From contig JAQUUD010000009.1 of assembly GCA_028694075.1 (NCBI GenBank), positions 1-27,589 of the forward strand: DNA of 27,589 nucleotides. The letters run 5' to 3'. This document shows positions 15,161 through 22,643 of this stretch, piece after piece (position 1 is the stretch's first letter; each line of letters begins with the position of its first letter). The DNA is from Clostridia bacterium. GTDB taxonomy: Bacteria > Bacillota > Clostridia > Christensenellales > UBA1242. Below the pieces are notes generated by a model that did no database searches, had not been told where the DNA came from, and was given only the letters and a program-made list of their open reading frames with translations. The translations under genes were made by a program, and so were the position numbers.

Positions 15161-15796
15161 ATGAAAAAGGCAATTATCGGCAAAAAACTTGGAATGACTC
15201 AAATTTTTACAGCAAACGGTCAAGTAATCCCAGTTACTGTCGTTGAGGCAGGTCCTTGTGCCATTGTGGATAAAAAAACAGTTGAAAAAGATGGATATAA
15301 TTCGTTGGTTGTTTCTTTCGGTGATATTAAGGAAAAAAGATTGAACAAATCTCAACTTGCTGTATTTAAAAGAGTTAATATTCAGCCTAAAAAATATATA
15401 AAAGAATTACAACTTGAAGGCGATTTTGAAATTGGAAATGAAATTAAATGTGATATTTTTTCTGAAACCGACAAAATTGATGTTGCGGGAATAACAAAAG
15501 GTCACGGATTTTCTGGAAATATAAAAAGACACGGATACCGTAGAAACAGAATGTCACATGGTGCTGGTCCAATTCATAGATCAGTTGGTTCAACTGGAGC
15601 AAGCTCGACCCCGGGAAGAGTTTTTAAAAACAAAAAAATGCCGGGACAGTATGGTAGCGAAAAAGTTACAATTCAAAATTTGGAAGTTGTAAAAGTTGAC
15701 AAGGAACGAAACATTCTTTTGGTGAAAGGCTGTGTGCCTGGTCCAAAAGGTGCCGTAATTTTTATAAAAGAGGCAGTCAAGGGGGGTAAAAACTAA
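15161..15796 (+). CDS. rplC: 50S ribosomal protein L3
   Basis: 211 residues, normal length. L3 binds 23S rRNA early and reaches near the peptidyl transferase centre. The N-terminus KKAIIGKKLGMTQIF and the signature TKGHGFSGNIKRHGYRRNRM, with HRSVGSTGASSTPGRVFKNK and KMPGQYGSEKVTIQNL following, are clear. AAGGAG at 15148-15153 precedes the ATG. The stop TAA shares a base with the start of rplD (TAATG), giving translational coupling. Confidence 0.98.
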   Translation: MKKAIIGKKLGMTQIFTANGQVIPVTVVEAGPCAIVDKKTVEKDGYNSLVVSFGDIKEKRLNKSQLAVFKRVNIQPKKYIKELQLEGDFEIGNEIKCDIFSETDKIDVAGITKGHGFSGNIKRHGYRRNRMSHGAGPIHRSVGSTGASSTPGRVFKNKKMPGQYGSEKVTIQNLEVVKVDKERNILLVKGCVPGPKGAVIFIKEAVKGGKN

Positions 15797-16419
15797 TGGC
15801 AAAAATAAAAGTATATAATATGAAGGCTGAGGAAGTTGGTTCCTTAACACTTGATGAAGACATTTTTGATGTTGAATATCACGAACCGGTTATACACCAA
15901 ACGATTGTTGCAATGGACGCAAATGCCAGACAAGGCACAAAAAGCGCTCTTACCAGAAGCGAAGTCAGAGGGCATGCTAAAAAACCTTATGCTCAAAAAC
16001 ATACGGGAAATGCAAGACAAGGCTCAACAAAAGGTCCTCAGTTCAAGGGTGGTGGAGTTGTTTTTGCTCCTAAGCCAAGAGACTTTTCAAAAAAAGTTAA
16101 TAAACAGGTTAAATTTTTGGCATTTATTTCAGCATTAAGTCAAAAATTAAGACAAGAAGAATTAACCGTGATTGACGAAATAAAATTTGAAAGCAACAAA
16201 ACAAAAGAAATGACCAATATGCTAAAAGCATTCGGTTTTGACAGAAAAACAATAATAGTTGTTCCGGAAAAAGATGAAAATCTGCTTAAAGCAGGTGCAA
16301 ATGTTCCAAATTTAAAAATAACAACATCAATGCTTTTAAATGTTAAGGAAATTGTTGCAAACAGAAATTTGGTATTCTCTAAGGACGCAATTAAGAAATT
16401 AGAGGAGGAAAGGCTATGA
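15796..16419 (+). CDS. rplD: 50S ribosomal protein L4
   Basis: 207 residues, the usual size. L4 lines the exit tunnel and can repress its own operon in some bacteria, a point to test against the long rpsJ leader. The globular N-terminus is followed by the extended loop ARQGTKSALTRSEVRG with KPYAQKHTGNARQG and GGGVVFAPKPRDFSKK, all diagnostic. The start overlaps the rplC stop by one base and the end overlaps rplW by four (ATGA). GGGGGG at 15781-15786 serves as ribosome binding site. Confidence 0.98.
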   Translation: MAKIKVYNMKAEEVGSLTLDEDIFDVEYHEPVIHQTIVAMDANARQGTKSALTRSEVRGHAKKPYAQKHTGNARQGSTKGPQFKGGGVVFAPKPRDFSKKVNKQVKFLAFISALSQKLRQEELTVIDEIKFESNKTKEMTNMLKAFGFDRKTIIVVPEKDENLLKAGANVPNLKITTSMLLNVKEIVANRNLVFSKDAIKKLEEERL

Positions 16420-16718
16420 ACGGATATGACATTATTAAAAAACCGCTAATGAGTGAAAAAAGTTATGCAAATATAAAAAATAAAATATATACATTCATTG
16501 TTGATAACAATGCTAATAAAATTGAGATTAGAAAAGCCGTAGAAGAAGTTTTTAAAGTTGAAGTGGATAAAGTAAACACAATGCTTGTTAAAGGACACGA
16601 AAAATCACAAAATACTAAATCGGGAAGAAAGATTGGCAGAACAAGTGATTATAAAAAGGCGATTGTTACGCTTAAAAAAGATTCAAAGCCGATTGCTTTC
16701 TTTGAAAGTTTAAGTTAA
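16416..16718 (+). CDS. rplW: 50S ribosomal protein L23
   Basis: 100 residues, full length. L23 sits at the tunnel exit and docks trigger factor and SRP. DIIKKPLMSEKSYANIKNKI, then VDNNANKIEIRKAVEEVFKV and the basic loop GHEKSQNTKSGRKIGRTSDY mark the family. It starts within the rplD stop (ATGA) after AGGAGGAAAGG at 16402-16412. The rplB gene follows in 11 bases. Confidence 0.97.
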   Translation: MNGYDIIKKPLMSEKSYANIKNKIYTFIVDNNANKIEIRKAVEEVFKVEVDKVNTMLVKGHEKSQNTKSGRKIGRTSDYKKAIVTLKKDSKPIAFFESLS

Positions 16719-16729
16719 GGAGATAAAAA

Positions 16730-17557
16730 ATGGCAATAAAAAAACATAAACCAACATCACCTGCAAGGCGTTTTGTATCAACTCCGACTTTTGAAGAACT
16801 TTCAAAGGTTGCACCTGAAAAAAAATTGTTGGCTGTTAAGAAGAAAAATGCCGGAAGAAATGTTTATGGCAGAATTACAGTAAGACACCAAGGTGGTGGC
16901 AATAGACAAAAATACAGAATTATTGATTTCAAAAGAAACAAAGATAATATTCCTGCAAAAGTTACAAGCATTGAATATGACCCAAACAGAACAGCATACA
17001 TCGCACTTTTGACATATTCAGATGGTGAAAAAAGATATATCTTATCACCAATGGGACTTGTGGTTGGCGACACTGTAATGAGTGGAGAACAAGCAGACAT
17101 AAAAGTTGGAAATTCATTACCTCTTGAAAACATTCCGCTTGGTTCAACAATTCATAATGTTGAATTTCAAAAAGGAAAGGGCGGACAAATTGCAAGAAGC
17201 GCTGGAACAAGCATTCAGCTTATGGCAAAAGAAGGAAGATATGTAACACTTAAAATGCCGAGCGGAGAAATGCGAAAAGTTTTGAAAACTTGCAGAGCAA
17301 CGCTTGGAACTGTAGGAAATATTGACCACGAATTGATATCAATAGGTAAAGCAGGTCGTTCAAGACATATGGGAATAAGACCATCTGTGCGTGGTTCGGT
17401 TATGAATCCGATTGACCATCCTCACGGCGGTGGCGAGGGCAAGACACCAGTTGGAAGAAAAAGTCCGCTTACACCTTGGGGTAAATGTGCTCTTGGCTTA
17501 AAGACTAGAAAAAGAAAGAAAAATTCAAGTAAGTTGATAGTAAAACGAATTAATTAA
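16730..17557 (+). CDS. rplB: 50S ribosomal protein L2
   Basis: 275 residues, complete. L2 bridges subunits and is needed for peptidyl transferase assembly. Visible are KKHKPTSPARRF, GGGNRQKYRIIDFKRNK, the OB-fold and SH3-like domains, and the C-terminal GVAMNP-type loop as RGSVMNPIDHPHGGGEGKTP (here SVMNP rather than VAMNP), followed by GRKSPLTPWGK. A strong AAGGAG precedes the start. The gene is not followed directly by rpsS: 279 bases containing a cloverleaf element intervene. Confidence 0.98.
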   Translation: MAIKKHKPTSPARRFVSTPTFEELSKVAPEKKLLAVKKKNAGRNVYGRITVRHQGGGNRQKYRIIDFKRNKDNIPAKVTSIEYDPNRTAYIALLTYSDGEKRYILSPMGLVVGDTVMSGEQADIKVGNSLPLENIPLGSTIHNVEFQKGKGGQIARSAGTSIQLMAKEGRYVTLKMPSGEMRKVLKTCRATLGTVGNIDHELISIGKAGRSRHMGIRPSVRGSVMNPIDHPHGGGEGKTPVGRKSPLTPWGKCALGLKTRKRKKNSSKLIVKRIN

Positions 17558-17590
17558 AATAAGCAAGCGGAAATGCTAAAACAAGCAAAG

Positions 17591-17679
17591 GGCGGGAATT
17601 TAGGCTTTTCGCTTTGCGAAAAGCCGGATTTTCCGGAGGAAAATCCAATTTCGCTTCATGGCGAAATCAAATTCCCGCC
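17591..17679. repeat. Cloverleaf inverted-repeat element, copy 4 (inside S10 operon)
   Basis: The outer stem GGCGGGAATTT (17591-17601) pairs with 17669-17679. Three hairpins follow. Arm A is GGCTTTTCGC (17603-17612) with 17616-17625. Arm B is GGATTTTCC (17626-17634) with 17638-17646. Arm C is ATTTCGC (17648-17654) with 17661-17667. It lies between rplB and rpsS, genes that normally almost touch. There is no T-run after it. Two smaller hairpins (17737-17755 and the near-palindrome 17802-17816) follow before the rpsS ribosome binding site. Confidence 0.9.
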
Positions 17680-17836
17680 GATAAGCCGACTGTAAAGGGC
17701 AAAATCAAGCGATGGCAAACACTAACAATCCAGTCGACTAATAAACAAGATTAGTAAGTTAAATCAAAAAAATACTAACTAAAAAAACAAAACGAAGTAA
17801 ATTAGGAATATCCTAAACAGCATTTATGGAGGAAAG

Positions 17837-18121
17837 ATGAGTAGGTCACTAAAAAAACAGCCTTATGTTTTTTCAAGATTATTAGATAAAGTTGAAGAAA
17901 TGAAACAAAGCGGAATTAAAAAGCCAATTAAAACTTGGTCAAGAAGGTCTGTTATATATCCAGAATTTGTAGGTTATACTTTTGCCGTGCATAACGGTAA
18001 AAAACATATACCTGTATATTGTACGGTTGATATGGTTGGGCATAAATTAGGAGAATTTGCTCCTACAAGACAATTTAAAGGACATGCAGGCAGTAAGAAA
18101 AAAACCGCCGGCAAAAAATAG
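17837..18121 (+). CDS. rpsS: 30S ribosomal protein S19
   Basis: 94 residues, standard. S19 lies in the 30S head beside S13. MSRSLKKQPYVFSRLLDKVE, IKTWSRRSVIYPEFVGYTFA and KLGEFAPTRQFKGHAG are diagnostic. GGAGGAAAG at 17827-17835 precedes the ATG. Because of the structured gap upstream, this gene may be translated independently of rplB. Confidence 0.98.
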   Translation: MSRSLKKQPYVFSRLLDKVEEMKQSGIKKPIKTWSRRSVIYPEFVGYTFAVHNGKKHIPVYCTVDMVGHKLGEFAPTRQFKGHAGSKKKTAGKK

Positions 18122-18130
18122 GAGGCAAAG

Positions 18131-18529
18131 ATGGCTACAAGAATTAGAGAAAAAGCATTGGCTAGACGAAAAAATAAAGACAATAGACCGCAAGGAGTTG
18201 TTAAATATGTTCGTATAAGCCCGACTAAGGTTAGATTTGTGCTTGACAATATTCGTGGAAAAAAAGCGGAAGAAGCACTTGCAATGATGCAAAATGTTCC
18301 GCATAAAGCAGGCGATATTTTAGTCAAACTCATTAAATCAGTTATGGCAAACGCCGAAGTTAAAGGTTTAAATAAGGCTGACCTTATTATAAAAGAAACT
18401 TGGGTTTCGCCCGGACCTACTATGAAACGCATTAATATAAGAGCAAGGGGCAGAGCCGATAGAGTGGAAAAAAGAAGTTCCCACATTACAATGATAATGG
18501 AAGAAGTCAGCGCAGGCGAAGTAAAATAG
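18131..18529 (+). CDS. rplV: 50S ribosomal protein L22
   Basis: 132 residues. L22 lines the exit tunnel with its long beta hairpin. VRISPTKVRFVLDNIRGKKA, an AEVKGLNKADLIIKE region and the hairpin tip segment SPGPTMKRINIRARGRADRV match the family. The N-terminus is about 20 residues longer than the shortest homologues and is basic (MATRIREKALARRKNKDNRP). Spacing to neighbours is 9 bases on each side with GGAGG sites. Confidence 0.97.
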   Translation: MATRIREKALARRKNKDNRPQGVVKYVRISPTKVRFVLDNIRGKKAEEALAMMQNVPHKAGDILVKLIKSVMANAEVKGLNKADLIIKETWVSPGPTMKRINIRARGRADRVEKRSSHITMIMEEVSAGEVK

Positions 18530-18538
18530 GAGGACAAT

Positions 18539-19210
18539 ATGGGTCAAAAAGTTAACCCGACAGGATTAAGAATTGGAATAAACAAAGAATGGAATGCAAC
18601 TTGGTTTGCAAATAAGCAGGATTTTGCTACATTTCTTTTGGAAGACCAAAAAATAAAAAAGTTTATCAAAAAGAAATATTATGCAAGTGCAATTTCAAGA
18701 ATAACGATTGAAAGGTCGGCGAAAAATCTTGTTATAAACATTTTTACTGGCAGACCTGGTATGTTAATCGGTACAAAGGGTGCAGGTGCAGAGGCTTTAA
18801 GGGCTGATGTTGCAAAACTTGTAAAATCAAAAAATAATCTTATTGTTAATATAAAAGAAGTTAAAAAGCCAGATTTAGATGCAACGCTTGTTGCTGAATC
18901 AATCACCGGACAACTTGAAAAAAGAGTTGCATTTAGGCGTGCGTTAAAACAAGGCTTGCAAAGAGCAATGAAAGCCGGTGCAAAGGGCTGTAAAGTTCAA
19001 GTGAGCGGAGTTGTTGACGGTGCTAATACAATGGCAAGAACGGAAAATTATATGGAAGGTTCACTTCCTCTTCACACACTTCGTGCAGATATTGATTATG
19101 GCACTGCTGCTGCTTTCACAAATTATGGAAAACTTGGCGTAAAAGTTTGGATATATAAAGGTGAAATAATCGGTCCGTCTAAAAAAGAAGAAAAGGGGGG
19201 ACAAGACTAA
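18539..19210 (+). CDS. rpsC: 30S ribosomal protein S3
   Basis: 223 residues. S3 forms the mRNA entry site with S4 and S5. GQKVNPTGLRIGINKEWNAT starts the protein. The KH domain has the GxxG loop as IGTKG in FTGRPGMLIGTKGAGAEALR (about 69-88). The C-terminal domain has GCKVQVSGVVDGANTMAR and LHTLRADIDYGTAAAFTNYG. The stop shares one base with rplP (TAATG), and a GGGGGG precedes that start. Confidence 0.97.
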   Translation: MGQKVNPTGLRIGINKEWNATWFANKQDFATFLLEDQKIKKFIKKKYYASAISRITIERSAKNLVINIFTGRPGMLIGTKGAGAEALRADVAKLVKSKNNLIVNIKEVKKPDLDATLVAESITGQLEKRVAFRRALKQGLQRAMKAGAKGCKVQVSGVVDGANTMARTENYMEGSLPLHTLRADIDYGTAAAFTNYGKLGVKVWIYKGEIIGPSKKEEKGGQD

Positions 19211-19914
19211 TGTTAATGCCGAAAAGAGTTAAAAGAAGAAGTGTCCACCGTGGAAATATGAGAGGCAAGGCAACAAGAGGCAACAAACTTGCTTATGGCG
19301 ATTTTGGGCTTGTTACAACTGAACCTTGCTGGATAAAGTCAAATCAAATTGAATCGGCTCGTATTGCTATGACACGTTATACTAAAAGAACTGGTAAGGT
19401 TTGGATAAAAATATTTCCGGACAAACCGGTTTCCAAAAAACCTGCTGAAACCAGAATGGGTAGCGGAAAAGGTTCTTTGGAATTTTGGGTGGCTGTTGTA
19501 AAGCCAGGCAGAATTCTTTTTGAAATGGGTGATGTTACAGAAGAAGTGGCAAGAGAAGCATTTAGACTTGCATCTTATAAACTTCCTTGCAAAACAAAGT
19601 TTATTTCAAAAGAAACTGAAAAAATCGAAGAAGCAAAACAAAAATTAATAGAAGATGAAAAACGAAAAAAAAGCGAAGATAAAAAGCAAAAATTATCAGA
19701 CAGTCAAAAGGCTAAATCCGAGCAAATAAAATCCGTAAAATCGCCTGTTGAAGCAAAAGTGAGTAATGAAAACGTAGAAAAACTTGCTAGAGTTGAAAAA
19801 TCTGCTATAAAAACATCAGAAAAAAAAGCGGAAAAGGCTTCAAGTGCGATAAAATCAGAAAATATAAAAGCGGAAAAAAAGCAAACTAAAAAGTCGGAGG
19901 TTGAAGGCGTATGA
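19210..19914 (+). CDS. rplP: 50S ribosomal protein L16 with a long charged C-terminal tail
   Basis: 234 residues, against about 140 for usual L16. Residues 1-133 are a normal L16 core: MLMPKRVKRRSVHRGNMRGK, GDFGLVTTEPCWIKSNQIES, RMGSGKGSLEFWVAVVKPGR and an end in KLPCKTKFI. Residues 134-234 are a Lys/Glu/Ser-rich, low-complexity, probably coiled or disordered extension that includes VKSPV (176-180), a word also found in the L24 tail. The gene overlaps rpmC by four bases, so the tail is genuinely in frame to the operon junction. L16 helps position tRNA in the A and P sites. Confidence 0.97.
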   Translation: MLMPKRVKRRSVHRGNMRGKATRGNKLAYGDFGLVTTEPCWIKSNQIESARIAMTRYTKRTGKVWIKIFPDKPVSKKPAETRMGSGKGSLEFWVAVVKPGRILFEMGDVTEEVAREAFRLASYKLPCKTKFISKETEKIEEAKQKLIEDEKRKKSEDKKQKLSDSQKAKSEQIKSVKSPVEAKVSNENVEKLARVEKSAIKTSEKKAEKASSAIKSENIKAEKKQTKKSEVEGV

Positions 19915-20120
19915 AAAAGATTGATATAAGAAGTATGACAACAAATGAACTAAACACAAAACTATCCGATTTAAAATCTGAACTTTTCAATTTAAAATTT
20001 TCATTAGCAACCGGGAATTTGCCTAACAATATGCAAATTGGAAATGTAAAAAAAGACATTGCAAGAGTGAAAACCGTTTTAAGAGAAAGGAAAATCAAAG
20101 CCGAAGGCATTAAGGCATAA
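19911..20120 (+). CDS. rpmC: 50S ribosomal protein L29
   Basis: 69 residues, all helical, typical. L29 sits next to L23 at the tunnel exit. MTTNELNTKLSDLKSELFNL followed by KFSLATGNLPNNMQIGNVKK and DIARVKTVLRER are the family motifs. The ATG overlaps the TGA stop of rplP. GGAGG (19897-19901) inside rplP is the likely ribosome binding site. Confidence 0.96.
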   Translation: MKKIDIRSMTTNELNTKLSDLKSELFNLKFSLATGNLPNNMQIGNVKKDIARVKTVLRERKIKAEGIKA

Positions 20121-20130
20121 GGAGATTTAT

Positions 20131-20397
20131 ATGGAAGAAAATTTGAGAAATAACAGACTTGTTAAGGTTGGTTTAGTGGTAAATGCAGGAAAAATGGATA
20201 AAACCATCGTTGTTGCCGTTGTTTCAAACTATAAACATCCGCTTTATAAAAAAGTTGTTAAAAAAACAACAAAGTTTAAAGTTCACGACGAGAAAAATGA
20301 AACAGGTCTAGGGGACACCGTAGAAATTATGGAAACCAGACATCTCAGCAAAGATAAATATTTCAGGCTTATAAAAATATTGGAAAGAGCGAAATAA
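20131..20397 (+). CDS. rpsQ: 30S ribosomal protein S17
   Basis: 88 residues, OB-fold. S17 is a primary 16S rRNA binder of the 30S body. GLVVNAGKMDKTIVVAVVSN, HPLYKKVVKKTTKFKVHDEK and GLGDTVEIMETRHLSKDKYF are clear. AAGGAG precedes the ATG by 6 bases, 10 bases after rpmC. No oddity seen. Confidence 0.97.
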   Translation: MEENLRNNRLVKVGLVVNAGKMDKTIVVAVVSNYKHPLYKKVVKKTTKFKVHDEKNETGLGDTVEIMETRHLSKDKYFRLIKILERAK

Positions 20398-20412
20398 TGG
20401 GAGGAAAAAATT

Positions 20413-20781
20413 ATGGTACAACCACAAACTTATTTAAAAGTTGCCGATAACACAGGTGCAAAAGCAATTATGTGCATTCGTGTTCTTGGTGGTTCTTTCA
20501 GAAGGACGGGAAACATAGGTGATGTTATTGTGGCATCAGTTAAGAAAGCAATCCCCGGTGGAATGGTTAAAAAAGGCGATGTTATAAAAGCAGTTATTGT
20601 AAGAACAACGCGTGGTTTAAGGCGACAAGACGGCACACATATCCGTTTTGATGATAATGCTGCCGTTATAATAGATAATCAAAAACAACCGAAAGGCACC
20701 CGTATTTTCGGACCAATCGCAAGAGAACTTAGAGAAAAAGACTATATGAAAATAGTGTCTTTGGCTCCTGAGGTAATTTAA
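20413..20781 (+). CDS. rplN: 50S ribosomal protein L14
   Basis: 122 residues, exactly the usual length. L14 contacts L19 and 16S rRNA in an intersubunit bridge. MVQPQTYLKVADNTGAKAIM, GGSFRRTGNIGDVIVASVKK, VKKGDVIKAVIVRTTRGLRR and RIFGPIARELREKDYMKIVS match the family. GGGAGGAAAAA precedes the ATG. The next gene starts 19 bases on at its best start. Confidence 0.98.
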   Translation: MVQPQTYLKVADNTGAKAIMCIRVLGGSFRRTGNIGDVIVASVKKAIPGGMVKKGDVIKAVIVRTTRGLRRQDGTHIRFDDNAAVIIDNQKQPKGTRIFGPIARELREKDYMKIVSLAPEVI

Positions 20782-20800
20782 GAAAAGGAAAGTGATAGTT

Positions 20801-21454
20801 ATGGCAAAGTTAAAAGTTAAAAAAGGAGATAATGTTGTTGTTATTTCCGGAAAAGACAGAGGAAAAACTGGCAAAATAACGCAGATCATCCCCGAAAAAA
20901 ATAGGGTGGTCGTTGAAGGCGTTAATATAATAACCAAGCACCAAAAGCCAAAAGGAAACAAAGATAAAGGCGGAATAATAAAAAAATCCGCTCCTATGCA
21001 AATATCCAATTTAATGGTTGTGTGTTCTGCGTGTGGAAAAGCAACAAGAGTTGGCAAAACAGATGTATCTGGCAAGTTAAGTCGTGTTTGCAAAAAATGC
21101 GGAGCAGGTCTTGATAAGGAATATGTAAAGGCTGTTAAAAAAGAACTGAAAAAGAAAGATAACATAGCAGAAAAAGAAAGTGCGGTTCAAGATAAAAAAC
21201 TGAAAAAAGATGAAATCTTAAATGAAAGCATAGAAGTGCAAAAAACTGAAAAAACCGAAAAACAAAAAGTTGCTAAAAAACCTGAAGCAAAAATTGAAAA
21301 ACCTAAATCAGAAAATACTTCTGAAAGCAAATCAGGCATAAATGCAGTAAAAAGTCCGGTAAAAAAACCAGTCAATGATAATTTAAAGAAAGTAACAAAA
21401 ACACAAGCGGGCAGAACCACAACAATCCGTAAATCTAATAACAGAGGGAAATAA
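20801..21454 (+). CDS. rplX: 50S ribosomal protein L24 with a long charged C-terminal tail
   Basis: 217 residues from the ATG at 20801. A GTG at 20792 is only 1 base from the AAGGAA (20785-20790), so it is rejected. Residues 1-105 are a normal L24: a KOW domain with VKKGDNVVVISGKDRGKTGK, then a zinc-ribbon with Cys75, Cys78, Cys97 and Cys100 (CSAC and CKKC). Residues 106-217 are an extra Lys/Glu-rich low-complexity tail containing VKSPVKKPVNDNLKK. L24 starts 50S assembly at the 5' end of 23S rRNA. The extension has no counterpart in ordinary L24 of about 105 residues. Confidence 0.97.
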   Translation: MAKLKVKKGDNVVVISGKDRGKTGKITQIIPEKNRVVVEGVNIITKHQKPKGNKDKGGIIKKSAPMQISNLMVVCSACGKATRVGKTDVSGKLSRVCKKCGAGLDKEYVKAVKKELKKKDNIAEKESAVQDKKLKKDEILNESIEVQKTEKTEKQKVAKKPEAKIEKPKSENTSESKSGINAVKSPVKKPVNDNLKKVTKTQAGRTTTIRKSNNRGK

Positions 21455-21474
21455 CAACGATGAAGGAGAAAAGT

Positions 21475-22023
21475 ATGGCAGAGAAAAGCAGACTTTATGA
21501 AATATATAAAAAAGAAATTGTTCCGGCTTTGATTAAACAACTCGGATATCAAAATGTTAATGAAGTTCCAAAACTTGAAAAAATTACATTAAATATGGGA
21601 CTCGGAAGCATAAAAGACAATCCGAAAAGTTTCACTTTGGCGCTTGAAGAATTAACATTGATTGCAGGGCAAAAAGCACTTCCCACTGTGGCAAGGAAGT
21701 CAATTTCTAACTTTAAGTTAAGAGATGGAATGAAAATCGGTGCAAGGGTTACATTGCGTGGCGACAGAATGTATGAATTTTTAGACAGATTGTTGTCCAT
21801 AGCGCTTCCTCTTGTGCGTGATTTCAGGGGCGTTTCAGATAAATCTTTTGATGGCAAGGGCAATTATTCAATGGGAATAAAGGAACAAATCATATTTCCA
21901 GAAATAAAATATGATAAAGTTGATAAAATCAGAGGCTTAGACATTAACTTTGTAACAACGGCAAAAACTGATAAAGAAGCCCGAGCGTTATTAAAGGCAT
22001 TAGGAATGCCTTTCAAAAATTAG
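21475..22023 (+). CDS. rplE: 50S ribosomal protein L5
   Basis: 182 residues from the ATG at 21475, which has AAGGAG at 21463-21468 with 6-base spacing. An in-frame ATG at 21460 overlaps that site and is rejected. L5 binds 5S rRNA. VPKLEKITLNMGLGSIKDNP, TVARKSISNFKLRDGMKIGA, LPLVRDFRGVSDKSFDGKGN and IFPEIKYDKVDKIRGLDINF are family hallmarks. Confidence 0.97.
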   Translation: MAEKSRLYEIYKKEIVPALIKQLGYQNVNEVPKLEKITLNMGLGSIKDNPKSFTLALEELTLIAGQKALPTVARKSISNFKLRDGMKIGARVTLRGDRMYEFLDRLLSIALPLVRDFRGVSDKSFDGKGNYSMGIKEQIIFPEIKYDKVDKIRGLDINFVTTAKTDKEARALLKALGMPFKN

Positions 22024-22032
22024 GAGGTTGCA

Positions 22033-22218
22033 GTGGCAAGAAAAGCATTAGTTCAAAAACAGCAAAGAAAACAAAAATTTACAACCCGTGAATATACGCG
22101 TTGCTCACTTTGTGGTCGATCTCATTCGGTTCTAAAAAAATATGGGATATGCAGAATTTGTTTTCGTGATTTAGCATCAAAAGGCGAAATACCGGGAATC
22201 AAAAAATCCAGTTGGTAA
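22033..22218 (+). CDS. rpsN: 30S ribosomal protein S14, zinc-binding type
   Basis: 61 residues with a GTG start at 22033 and AGGAGG at 22022-22027. The four zinc ligands are Cys24, Cys27 (CSLC) and Cys40, Cys43 (CRIC). This short zinc form (type Z, rpsZ) is common in Bacillota; the long zinc-free paralogue is not seen here. ARKALVQKQQRKQKFTTREY and SSW at the end are typical. It lies 9 bases after rplE. Confidence 0.97.
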   Translation: MARKALVQKQQRKQKFTTREYTRCSLCGRSHSVLKKYGICRICFRDLASKGEIPGIKKSSW

Positions 22219-22236
22219 ATTAAAGGAGAAAATAAT

Positions 22237-22632
22237 ATGGTTACAGATCCAATAGCAGATATGTTAACAAGAATAAGAAATGCAATTATGGCTAAGCATT
22301 CAGAAGTGAGTATGGGTGCTTCCAAAGAAAAAATGGAAATTGCAAAAATTCTTGTTGAAGAAGGCTATATAACATCGGCTGATTTGATTGACAGTGGCAA
22401 GTTTAAGGATATTAAAGTTGTCTTAAAATATAATCAAACAGGCGAAAACGCAATACAAGGTTTAAAAAGAATTTCCAAACCGGGTCTTAGAATATATGCC
22501 GGAAGTGATAATCTTCCAAAAGTTATCAACGGATTAGGTATTGCAATTATAAGCACAAACAAAGGAATAATAACGGATAAGAAAGCACGCAATCAAAATG
22601 TTGGTGGTGAAGTGCTTGCTTATGTCTGGTAA
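22237..22632 (+). CDS. rpsH: 30S ribosomal protein S8
   Basis: 131 residues. S8 nucleates the 16S central domain and in Escherichia coli represses the spc operon by binding its mRNA. DPIADMLTRIRNAIMAKHSE, the central KYNQTGENAIQGLKRISKPG and the C-terminal IISTNKGIITDKKARNQNVG with GGEVLAYVW are diagnostic. AAAGGAG precedes the ATG. No repeat is visible near rplE that would show a binding site. Confidence 0.98.
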   Translation: MVTDPIADMLTRIRNAIMAKHSEVSMGASKEKMEIAKILVEEGYITSADLIDSGKFKDIKVVLKYNQTGENAIQGLKRISKPGLRIYAGSDNLPKVINGLGIAIISTNKGIITDKKARNQNVGGEVLAYVW

Positions 22633-22643
22633 AGGGGGATTAA

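Noticed and set aside
15048..15163. Open frame between rpsJ and rplC
   Set aside because: It has no ATG; a GTG at 15093 would give 23 residues overlapping the rplC start, with no ribosome binding site.
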